A stretch of DNA of 64,000 nt from Dendrophyllia cribrosa (taxonomy: Eukaryota > Cnidaria > Anthozoa > Scleractinia > Dendrophylliidae). Made by a program: the position numbers and the translations under genes. This document shows positions 12,401 to 21,700 of this stretch, piece by piece. Location of the stretch: assembly GCA_024195265.1 (NCBI GenBank), contig JAJLRJ010000002.1:46892802-46956801 (forward strand). The letters run 5' to 3'. Each line of letters begins with the position of its first letter. Position 1 is the stretch's first letter. The notes below the pieces were generated by a model. The model saw nothing but the letters and a program-made list of their open reading frames with translations. It did no database searches and had not been told where the DNA came from.

Positions 12401-13682
12401 AATCTCTATAACTCAATAACGCGACGTTCAAAACAAGAAATATTTCACCATTTAACTATTCAATGTGCTTAGAGTCGATTCTGAAAATATGTATTTAGGG
12501 TTATAGGCACTTTAAATGACCATACTGTAAGATTACATCAACTGCAGGCTCAAACGGTTTTATATGACACGAATTGTGTCTTGTTGGAAATCGTTGTTAC
12601 TGCAAAGTTAAGTTTCAGGTTGATATTAGTAAACTCTTTTTAATTGTCTTCACAGGAAAATCTTCAAAAACAAAGGGTGCTGATAGTGGTGGTGGTTCGC
12701 GAATGAAGGCGTTCGACAAAGAACTGACAGACACGAGCAAAAAGGCGCTAAAATCGTTTAGACAGAGGTTAGTTGTTTTATTTATGTTAGGGGTGTGGAA
12801 TGGTTTTAAATGTCTAACAATCTATCTGTGATTTAAACACATTTGCCTACGCCCCAAACTGTCTGATTAAGGCGGAGTTTTACTTACATTTGAATGAAAT
12901 TTTAAGAGGTTAAAAGAAGGGATAGAAGAAAGAAAATGATTTTTGGAACACCAACAGACAGTTAATACTCACGCAAGAGCACCCCAGGTTGTTAGTGGAC
13001 TATTTCGGTGTTCATCCATTAATTAACTACAAAGTCTAATTTTTAAGCTTCATTAAATCTTTAATATTTCTTATTTTTCAAAATTTTACAAATCCTTTAA
13101 GAAAAACTATTTCCCCCAAAACATACCCCCAAAATTCACCCAAAAATTTACAACACTCCATAACATAGATTAATGAGATGAGCGAAGGGTTTTTGGATTG
13201 CTTGAAACGTGAACGAGATATTTCCATTAAACCCATGGAATCAACCCTGTCTCTGGATCCCTATGTCCGAGTGGTGCTTTGTGTCCAGCAACATTTAACG
13301 GCGAACATACGCACCAGTGTTTTTAGCAATTTTATGTTTATTTCGCAGCTCTAGACCTGAAGATTCAACGAAGTTAAAGAAAAGTCCAGGACGATTTAAG
13401 TCAAAGAAAAGGTAAGTTCACACGTAACTTGAAGCCTGTTCCCTGTAACGCAAGAAAAACTTTTAAGTTACAAATCCCTAATAATTATTCATATACCTGA
13501 GTGCATAAAGAAATGAAGTTAACTGTCTGCTAAGAGAGCCCGGCAAAACTCAAACCACCGGCACTCGGCAAAAAAAAAAACGCCAACACGCTGTGCGATC
13601 TCGCCTTTACAAAATAATTTAATAGAAGAAAGTTTTACAAATAATGATATTTCTTTTTTTCTGTAGGTACAAGAGAAGATGA
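3427..13682 (+). CDS. DDX27: DDX27 (ATP-dependent DEAD-box RNA helicase), C-terminal 14 exons
   Basis: DDX27 is a nucleolar DEAD-box helicase that works with the PeBoW complex in 28S/5.8S rRNA maturation (family knowledge). Coding exons read here: 3427-3577, 5365-5464, 5937-6078, 6524-6660, 7217-7315, 7675-7757, 8367-8461, 9831-9916, 10029-10149, 10266-10348, 11839-11956, 12656-12767, 13349-13411 and 13667-13682. All have GT-AG borders and matching phases, about 468 codons ending in TGA. Exon 1 carries ATPGR and the DEAD box (3564-3575). Exon 2 has SAT, exon 4 motif IV (LQTK) and the ELHGNL segment, exon 5 [10 protein letters not shown], and exon 6 [14 protein letters not shown]. The tail is Lys/Arg-rich and ends in YKRR, as in vertebrate DDX27. 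The N-terminal third (Q motif, Walker A) is absent from the window. No disabling change is seen in the part present. Confidence 0.95.
3656..3823. repeat. TTAACCC-ended MITE family, copy 1 (partial)
   Basis: Reads CCCAAATTTCATTTTGTAAA, then AATGGTACCATGCAAAAGTA, and ends CTCTGGGAGTGAAAGGGTTTA. The same order occurs at 9565-9780 and inverted at 4851-5049. It lies in the DDX27 intron after the DEAD exon. The left tip is eroded. Confidence 0.65.
3982..4271. mobile_element. 290-bp MITE with AGGCTGATTTACACGG ends
   Basis: AGGCTGATTTACACGGTATA on the left matches, inverted, the right end TGCCGTCTAAATCAGCC. The interior is a loose palindrome with repeated GCATGCGAT and TTGCATGCAA motifs. It sits in a DDX27 intron. 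Confidence 0.6.
4385..4480 (-). repeat. Possible tRNA-derived SINE head
   Basis: On the minus strand a degenerate pol III A box (TGGTGAGGTGG, 4454-4466) is followed ~40 bp later by GTTTGATTC (4411-4419), one base off the B-box consensus, and then an A/T-rich tail. No clean cloverleaf was drawn, so a real tRNA gene is unlikely. Confidence 0.3.
4851..5049. mobile_element. TTAACCC-ended MITE family, copy 2 (inverted)
   Basis: Begins TTTAACCCTTTCACTCCCAG and ends GGCACTCTAGGGAGT, the reverse of the copy at 9565-9780. The interior GTACCATTTGTTTTTCAATA is shared. Confidence 0.7.
5770..5822. repeat. Poly-C tract
   Basis: A run of over 20 C flanked by GGCCCCCACCC units in a DDX27 intron. Its length is likely unstable and prone to sequencing error. 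Confidence 0.8.
6705..7140. repeat. Degenerate ~85-100-bp tandem units (AGTACTGCTCAGTAGC family)
   Basis: Four or more loose copies of a unit of the form 'cagcaccacaggaaagtact, gctcagtagctttcatttga, atggtcacactttaggattt, catccacagactcaaaagtt'. Other copies occur at 12060-12210 and at 63655-64000. The central part (AAAGTACTGC, TTTGAATGGTCACAC, CAGACTCAAAAGTTAGAAC) is shared with the TTAACCC-ended MITE, so the array probably grew from that element. Confidence 0.6.
7945..8205. mobile_element. CCAAT-rich TA-flanked MITE, copy 2 (eroded)
   Basis: Starts near TGAGTGTCGAAAGAAATTTC and ends at CCATACGACACTCCCAG. The interior GATTGGTTAAAACATCTCGT and CCAATCAGAAGTAAAACCAA match the family. The outermost terminal bases are lost. 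It lies in the DDX27 intron after motif VI. Confidence 0.7.
8823..9217. mobile_element. 395-bp TTAA-flanked element
   Basis: TTAA at 8819-8822 and 9218-9221 flank ends AGTGACACTGTCCCGCC and its inverted partner GCCGGGACAGTATCCCT. TTAA duplications are typical of piggyBac and Kolobok transposons. Related copies occur at 25090-25480 and, interrupted, at 34520-34977. The interior is non-coding. Confidence 0.75.
9565..9780. mobile_element. TTAACCC-ended MITE family, copy 3 (best copy)
   Basis: Ends are TTAACCCTTTAACTCCCAAG and, inverted, CTCTGGGAGTGAAAGGGTTA, ~210 bp apart, with the shared interior AAATTTCATTTTGGAAAATA. It lies in the DDX27 intron before the exon at 9831. Confidence 0.75.
10560..11003 (+). 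pseudogene. LINE reverse-transcriptase 3' fragment 1
   Basis: Frames joined across shifts read as the end of a non-LTR retrotransposon ORF2: '[16 protein letters not shown]', '[19 protein letters not shown]', '[13 protein letters not shown]', then [19 protein letters not shown] and a stop at ~11003. This is the post-RT thumb region typical of CR1/L2/Jockey-type elements. The 5' part is missing and at least one frameshift is present, so it is dead. It lies in the intron after the DDX27 exon 10266-10348. Confidence 0.75.
11095..11680. mobile_element. ~580-bp inverted-repeat element, copy 1
   Basis: The ends CTTGGTTTTCACTTACGTC (from ~11109) and GAGGTCACGTGAAAACCAAG (to ~11671) are inverted partners. 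Inside lies a palindrome around CTTTGTGCCCCACTCAGGGG (11299-11335). A second copy in opposite orientation, split by other insertions, covers 38980-40395. Confidence 0.7.
12060..12235. repeat. Copies of the AGTACTGCTCAGTAGC repeat family
   Basis: Two loose units with CAGCACCACCGGAAAGTGCT and TTTGAATGGTCACACGGTAG, as at 6705-7140. They are interrupted at 12240 by the TTAA foldback element; a remnant resumes at 12516. Confidence 0.6.
12244..12511. mobile_element. TTAA-flanked foldback element
   Basis: TTAA lies at 12240-12243 and 12512-12515. Both ends read AGTGCCTATAACCC, inverted, followed by AAATACATATTTTCAGAATC. A second inner inverted pair (TTTTGAACGTCGCGTTATTG) pairs over the centre, so most of the 268 bp could form one long hairpin. 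It is non-coding. Confidence 0.8.
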
Positions 13683-14060
13683 CCTTTGTCAACTCACACG
13701 ACATAAATAATTTCTACTGGAGACACAAACCACACAATTTCTGAACACCTCTCACTTTCATATGCGCCGTCTACAACCACCATAACGCGTTGCGACGGTA
13801 AATCGAAAGTCTGCTGAATTATAAAACGCGACCGTTTCCAAGTTTCCTTATTCTTTTTTAAAGGTAACCTCTATTCTTGAAAGAACCTGACGTTCAATTG
13901 TTGGAAATATCGCCTTATTTAAAATCTCTTGAATTAAACTTGGAAACAACAAATATCGCCTATTTTCGCTTTTAAATTTCAAGCGCGCCGCCATTTTGAA
14001 TTTTTATGGCGTCATATGGTTGCTCGCTTGTTGCGTTTAGAAAAACGTCTATTCTTAGCA

Positions 14061-14219
14061 ATAGGCCTTTATCACGCGGCGGCCATGTTGACTCCCCGGA
14101 GAATAAAATGCTTTGTTTTTGCCCGCCCAGCCATGCAGTGAAAAAGTTGAAAACGAGGTTGGGCGGGCAAAAAATCTTTTGTTTTTATACAAAATGGCGG
14201 GGCGTGATAAAGGCCTATA
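14061..14219. mobile_element. 160-bp MITE, ATAGGCCTTTATCACG ends
   Basis: ATAGGCCTTTATCACGCGGC on the left is matched inverted by GGCGTGATAAAGGCCTATAG on the right. Inner halves (TTTTTGCCCGCCCA / TGGGCGGGCAAAAAA) also pair. It lies downstream of the DDX27 stop. Confidence 0.75.
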
Positions 14220-14335
14220 GCGGCAACCAAATGAAATTACAAAATTCAAAACGGCGGCTCGCGGGAAATCTAAATTTCAATTTAAACAGGCGAATAATGG
14301 AATTTAACAACAATCTATCGTCAAAAGCCCATTTT

Positions 14336-14481
14336 TGAGTTGCTCTTAGCCTCCTTTTGAAACCGAGACCAAGTGAAAAAACCATTTACATGAAAATGAG
14401 TTCGTGCAAATAAAGCATATCCATTTGAATGGTTTTGCACTTGGCCTCGGTTTGAAAAGGAGGCTAAAAGCAACTCGGAAA
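14336..14481. mobile_element. 145-bp palindromic MITE
   Basis: GAGTTGCTCTTAGCCTCCTT (14338 on) pairs with AAGGAGGCTAAAAGCAACTC (14457-14476), and inner CCGAGACCAAGTG pairs with CACTTGGCCTCGG. The loop is ~50 bp. Confidence 0.75.
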
Positions 14482-15288
14482 TAGACTATCTGTTATAACG
14501 GTATTGATTCACAAACAAGTTTCCATTCACATGAAAAAATAAATAAGAAGCTTATTTTCGTACGAAAAGTTTTACACCAGGCCTGGGTTTAATAATGAAG
14601 CTTGTGGCAACTTGGAATGGTATATTGTTTTGAGTAAACAAATAAATCCTCTTTGAAACACTAACTTGTCATTAAAGTAGTCATTAATGAGACCGTTTAT
14701 TTCTTTAAAACAAGTTTTGTTTATTACTATTTTGTGTGTTGCAAGGAATGGCAGTGATTTTTCCAACAAGGAGAGAAACGAGAAACTACAGTATGGTCTT
14801 AGTTCAGATTGTTTCCCGTTGTACTTAGCACGAAAGTTCTTGCACAACACAGTTTAACGGTCAAATATAGAGCACATTATCTTGATGTTTTTAACACAGA
14901 GCAGATCATTAATTTTTTTTAATATATATATTTTCTATATATAGTACTTTTCCTTTTCTCCTTTGCCAATGCTTGTTTCTTCAGCCCTAGAAGTTTTACT
15001 GTGCTTTTTAATGACGCGAACCCTTGAGGTTCAAAAGAAGCCAACGTTTTTCAATGCTGTCAATCATCGAAGCGCACGTCTCAAGAAACAAGGAGCCTTC
15101 CTGTGTTGAATGGTGGATTTCGATTCATTTGCGCCAATGGTGGTAGTAGTAATTGTAATTGACGGCGGAGTGAAAGACAAACGCTAGATAGGTTTTGAAA
15201 TTCAGGGTATACGCGTTATTTAAAAGCGTGGTATGAAGTTAATACAACAGCAGAATGTAAGTTCTTCATTGCCAATCTCTCAGTCATT

Positions 15289-15692
15289 AATCTCATACCC
15301 AGAGCCCGCATTTCCCTTGAGCAGCGGATGGCAGCTCACTGGTTAAAAGTTCACAGCGTGCGCAGTTCACGCCAAAAGTTTGTAAACAAAACACAGACAG
15401 ACTTAAATCTTCCTCTTTAAACGCAAAACATAAGGCCATATCTTAAAACTTCAAGTCGAGTATTTGTACAGACGTCAGCAGCTGTTTCGGCGTAAAATTT
15501 GGTTTGTCACTGTGTTTCTTCTAATGTGTTCTTCCACACTTCGGGTCGGTAATTGCGTAAACACTAACAGAATTTGGAAGGCAATAAAAACCGGAAATGG
15601 TATCGACATCAAGAGGTAAGGGACAGTAAGGCCTTGGTCAGCGGTTGGTCGCCCTGGTTACCGGGGAACCGGAGTACTCTGGGTACAAGATT
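15289..15692. mobile_element. Possible ~400-bp element with AATCTCATACCCAGAG ends
   Basis: TAATCTCATACCCAGAGCCC on the left and CTCTGGGTACAAGATT on the right are inverted partners, related to the short hairpin at 38615-38685. If right, it lies in or just past the 3' UTR of calcium-binding gene A. Confidence 0.45.
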
Positions 15693-15735
15693 GGCAACTG
15701 TTAATAAATTTTCGTAGATTCAGTTCTAGTTTTCA

Positions 15736-18700
15736 TTACAGGAGCCAGCAACAGCCCGCGTTTCCATCAGTAGAGCCGCTATCTTCCTTATTTTTCTGCT
15801 GTTCTAGTTTCTCAGCTTCTTTCTCTGCTCTCCTCTCGGCTTCTCTGCCCTCCGCATCCACCTTGATCTCTTGCACTCGCCGCGACTGCGCCACAGAGAA
15901 GAACAGACCCAGCTCTTCCTTCTGTATCCCATCATCACCATCACGGTCGGCAAACTTCATGATCATGTCACGCTGGTCATTGATGGTTTTCATGTCTGGT
16001 GGCTCCTACACAAACCAACATAGAAACATGGGTTATCAAGCGCGCGAATATTCGTGTTATACTACTGGGTCTTTCTGTTTTTTATTTTAATTTTTTTTCT
16101 CGAACCTTCAGGCGATAAAAAAAAATGAAATATCGAGGAATAAATTTGACCTGTATTATGGAACTTTACACGAAATTCATTCTTCCCCAAATAGAAGTTT
16201 CTTGCAATGTTTTCTAATGGTCAGGTCTTGCCGGCTTTTTTTTTTTCTCTCAATAAATAATTAAGTGGTTATTATATAAATTCCAGTGAAATACAATGAT
16301 TTCTGCCACCGCGGAAAAATCATATTAGCTCGACAAATGTAAGAGATCAAATTTATCTTCACTGTGGAGAGTGAAGATATCAGTATTTTCACGTTAGCTA
16401 CCATGTTTGCCCTCATGAAATGTCAAACGAGCTAACAGGTGTTGGTCTACAATTATAGACGGGAAGTGTCTTCGGTCGTCTTCGGATGATTGTTTCAAAC
16501 TTCGCGATTAGTGTCATTTATACAATAAACAAAATAATATATAGCTGCTTGGAGATTTGAAATTTCTCTTCTCGTGTTCAAATTCTATATGTGAAATACT
16601 TACACTGTTGTTCTTGATGTACAAGTCTCTTATAAGAGCATCGAGCTCCGAACCGCCAATGCTTCCATTGTGATCCTGTGTGGATAACAGGTTAAACTGG
16701 ATTAGTCATGTGACAGTTTAGAAATGTGCGTCGGATACATTCGTGAGTACTTGTAGAAGAGTGTCTAAGTAGATATAAAGCATAACTTAAACGGCTGTAG
16801 TTGTAATGTAGAACCGAACGTTTGAGAGACATAACACCAATGTAACTCCTTGTTAACGAAAACCTGAATAAGAATGGCTGTTTTTATAGCGTCACTAAAA
16901 ATAATACATTTGGCGTGCTCAGACTATAACAGAGCACCAAATCCATAATAATAATAATAATAATAATAATAATTTAGGTATTTATATTGCGCAGGCCACA
17001 TGGATATATGATCGCCTGCGCATTACAATATGTTAAAAATTAAAATATCTAAAAATTTACAACAGGTTAAAAATGATAAAAGGCCTCCCTAAACAAATGT
17101 GTTTTTAAAAACAGCTTAAAATGTTCTAATGTCCTACTCTTCCTGATGTTTGTGGGTAAATTGTTCCACAATTTGGCGGCAGCGGCACAAAATGCCCTGT
17201 CCCCAATGTTCTTTTGGTGTGGTCTTTAGGGTGTTCTAAAGTTAAAACGTCATTAGACCGCAGTGCGTAGGTAGACGAAGGCTTGATACTTATTAAGTCT
17301 CTTATATAAGTGGGGGCCAATATTATACCTAAACATTTATTATTTAACTAGCGTGGGTCAGTATGCTTTTTTTTCTTACTGCAAAATTATTATTTTTTGT
17401 TTCGTAAGTATTTGACACGGGTACAGTAAGAAATGTCCATAATTGCTTCTTTTAAGTAATGTTTACTACATGAGCGGGAGTGTTGTATCGGCCTACACAA
17501 TCGCGAGGCGCAGCCGAGTGAATGTATAGTGCCGATACAACACGGACGCGAATGTTGTAAACAACTTGTGAAATTCACATTCCAGATACAACTCACTAGT
17601 GGTTGTATCTAATTTACATTCCAGATACAACTCACTAGTAATTGTATCTAATTTACATTCCAGATACAACTCACTAGTGGTTGTATCTAATTTACATTCC
17701 AGATACAACTCACTAGTGGTTGTATCTAATTTACATTCCAGATACAACTCACTAGTGGTTGTATCTAATTTACATTCCGGATACAACTCACAAGTGTTTG
17801 TATCTAATTTACATTCCAGATACAACTCACAAGTGAGTTGTATCTGATTTACAGGGTTAACCATGTGATTGAAATGGCTCATTTCTATTTGTTAGTACCG
17901 TTATGAATTATTAATGAATTTTACAACAAGGTTCGGGTAATAAAACTTTCGAACGTTTTTTTTCGGTTCATCTATTTTGTTTCGAGAACTTATATCGAGA
18001 CGTTTGAGATTAAAGTAAAACAACGTTCATGGTAAGATGAAGTGATAGAAGTTTCAACCAGTGCCGAGAAATCAAGCCCAAATCATAACATCATCTGCTA
18101 TTTAAAATATTTGAACTTGCGAAATGTTAACGGTCCTGTCTCACCTGGTCATAGTGGTACCAAATTTTCTCAAATTCGTCCCTTGTCAAATTTTGTCTGA
18201 TCTGATTAGAGAAAATAAAGGATTATTAGAGGGTTATATATCAGTGTAAATGAGGTCCAATGCTCAGTTAAATAGCTCACGAAAAAGTATGAAAAAAAAA
18301 ACACATTTTACCTGGAATTTTGAGAGGAAATTTTCTTCTACAGGCAAAAGTCTGTAAGTAACGACAAAGAGAAATTCAACGTAGAAGGTAAAAGTAAATG
18401 CTATGTAGATTCGTAGAGCGATCACCCCTTGTCCTTTGTCATGTCTTGTTCCAAAATCTTGAACCAATCAAAGCAAGGTTTGTACAAGGATTCGCCAAGT
18501 TACCTATTTAAATCCTAGTGCCAATGCCCAATTACAATCCCGTTCCAATTCAAGTGCCAACACTTAATACGATATCAATTCCAGGGGCGGATTTAGGTAA
18601 GGGGCCGGTGGCGCCGCGCCCCCTCTCCCCCCTTTTTGTCTGGGATTTTTTTTTTGAAAACAACGTCAGTCATAGGATGGTATTTTGAGATGGATGACTC

Positions 18701-21700
18701 TAGTTTAATTAGCCTCCGAACAGGCTCCTGGCTCGGAGGAGCGCTATTTAACGGCGCGAAGCGCCGGCAAAGGGGAGCCTGCACACGAGTTTCAGAATAT
18801 CGAATGTCTGCGTCCAAATTTTAGACGCAAAGCGCTAGTGAATGTTTCTTGGGCTAAAACAACCTTAAATCAATCACTTTTTCATTTAATTTTATTTTCT
18901 ATGTTTCGGATACAGAGGAAAAAAAATAGATACATTTTCGTGGTGTCTGATCGCGAGATGTTTTATGAAATAGCTGCGTTATGCGTTACTCAGGGAAAGG
19001 TTTCAAATTACTTTTGACATTATGCAAATTGCAACATTTTTATCTCAACCGAAAAAATATATTTCAAAGGGCTAAATCCGTTTCTCTCCTCCTAAATTAT
19101 CACTTCTGTCGTTAACTTAGCCTGCGAACGGTTAAAATTTGACAGTTGACAAGCTAAGGAATACGCGGGTTCTTGTGGGCGGCAGCCGCGATTTCGAAGG
19201 ATGCGTGCAGGCTTCCCTTCTTCGTATGACCCCGCCGTCCGACTGGAAGCCTGTCCGCAGGCTATAGTTTTATTTGCTCTTATACCACTCCGGTTACTTG
19301 GGTTTCGTTTGTAAAAAAAAGTTAGAGTTGATACAAGTCATGTTTGACCAGAACCACATTTGCATTTTATTATTTCTACAGTTTCTTGTTCAATATGGGA
19401 TCCTGGCATTTGTCAAATTTGAGTGCCCAGAATGCACCAGATTGCATCTCAGAGGACCTAAATTATCAAAATTTCCGGTGGGCATACCCCCGGACTCGTC
19501 TAGAAAGGCGCGCACAAACGCGCCAAATGGGCGCTGACGCTCCCATTGTCTCTCATGCAAATTTTTACAGCCCCCTCTTTCCAAAATTCCTAGATCCGCC
19601 CTTGAATTCATGTAGCCGATATTCATGCAACTTTGATACCAATTTCCATTCAACTTCCGATACACATCCCAATTAATTGCGATACTAACTGATTCCGATT
19701 TCTGATACCCGGCATTGCAATTTCGATAATAATCCAATAATCCAGCAAGTCTAATTCCCAAATCCACTTCCAGTTAATAGTTAATTTGATACACATTCCA
19801 ATACCGATAACAGTTCCAATACACACCCAATTTCGATACCAATTCCCCCATACCTATTCCAATTTCCACCGATACCTATTCCAATTTCGATAACAATTGT
19901 ATTTCAAATTCTGATAGCAAATCCAATTCCAATGGCAATACCAGTTGGTACCAAAGTTTACTGACACATATTCCAATTCCGATACCAGTTCGCAAATCAG
20001 TTACGAATCCAATTCCCATACGAATTCCAGTGGCAATACCAAATCCGACACCAATTCCAAACGCTATATATTAAATTTTGTATCACTCATGTCTCTGGTT
20101 CTAATTTCATGACATTTGGAAACTTATTTATCTTTCTTGATAAAGGATCGCTTCTACTTACTTAGCCATTTCCGATAACTCTATTTCTCCGTCAGCATTC
20201 TTGTCAAACGATTCGATCTGAAAACAAAGAAAAATAGTTTATTTGCGGCTTGTCAAAAGCCGTTTAATGTATTAAATATAGACTGAATTTGACGATGTCC
20301 ATGATATTGTCAAATGTTTCTTTTTTTCGTTTTTAATAATCTCATATTTCTTACAGTGCCAGAAAAAGCCAAAATCTGTTGAAGAAAAGAAACGCAAATG
20401 ATTTAAATCAATTGGTTAATAATTACCAAATAATTACGCAATGTAGCGAATATCTAATTTTTGTTCGCTTTGTAAAATTATTCTTACATCTAGGTTTTCT
20501 TATATTTTCTTTCTTGTCCTCTTCACCTCCCGCCTCGATTAGCCTAAGCTAACCGCGGGTTGCGTGAAAAATTTCCTTTTTTCCTTTTCAGTTTACTTAA
20601 TTTATTTATTATAATAATAATTTATTAATTGTAATTGTAATAATAATTGCAATAAAGTTCTTGTTGATGTTGTTAATCGCAAACCGTTATCACTGATTTC
20701 ATCTCACTGCAACACTGCATTCAGTGGGCGGTTTGCACTAGACATTCGTCAATCACAACTTATATGGGAAGGGTTTCAATTTACAACTAGTAAAATTCAA
20801 GATGGCGGCGACTATGGGCGGCCGTTACCACCAAAAATACAAACATTGCAATCGATATGGAAAAATGAAAACAGAAATGCTCCAATTGTCCTTTGTCCTT
20901 TCACCGATCTTTCTCCTAGCTGGAAAACCCGATAAACACGCTAAATCATATTAAAAATCAAAAATGGTTAAAAATTGCAAGGAGACAAACAACAGAGAAT
21001 ACAACAGCGCATCGGCTAAGACCTGCAATGAACTGAGACCTTTAATATGGACATAGCTTTCAAGACAAATATGAACACTTTTTAGCAAACTTACTTGAAT
21101 ATGAGGGCCTTTGCAAGCAGTAAAGAACTAGAACCACGCGATCATCGAGAAAAACTGTGAAAGTCGGCTTGCAGTGGAGAGACGGAAAGGAAAACACGTG
21201 AGGTTTTTTTCGCGCCAAAAGCTACCATGTGCGTGATACGCCCAGCAGACTGTTTCATTTCACTTCATGTTGTTCCATTTCATGTTTGTATTTTTTGCGG
21301 TTCCGGCGCGAATCATTTGATGTAACACTAAACCATTTCACAGTACGCTAAACCATTTGTCGTCACGCTGAACCATTTCACAAAGCGCTGAACCATTTCA
21401 CAATACGCTGAACCATTTCACAATACGCTAAACAGTCTGATGAGACATTAAACCATTTCATATTACGATAAACCATTTGTCGTTAGGTTAAACCATTTCA
21501 CATTACACTAGACGATTTGGTGACGATTCATTAAACCATTTCACAGTAAGCTAGATCGTTTGTTGTTGCTCTTAATCATTTCAAAATGTACTGAATCATT
21601 TGAGAATTGACTTGACCGATTTAACATTGGACAATACATAGGTTTGCATTGGCTTTGTCCAATAGACCAATTCCGATATATTAAAATTCATACTTGGCTC

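Larger units (their letters stand above)
18490..20065. repeat. Degenerate ~12-bp satellite (CCAATTCCGATAC), split by a transposon
   Basis: From about 18490 to 18581 and again from 19605 to 20065 the sequence is made of loose variants of 'ccaattccgatac' and 'agtggcaatacc'. The run is broken by the CAGGGGCGG element at 18582-19604. It lies in the intron between exons 7 and 8 of gene A. Confidence 0.7.

Noticed and set aside
17577..17850. Possible CRISPR-like array
   Set aside because: There are no unique spacers; units are contiguous 39-bp tandem repeats in a eukaryotic intron.
17493..17882. 129-codon minus-strand frame with repeated LYLECKLDT
   Set aside because: Product of the 39-bp array (13 codons per unit); the opposite strand is equally open.
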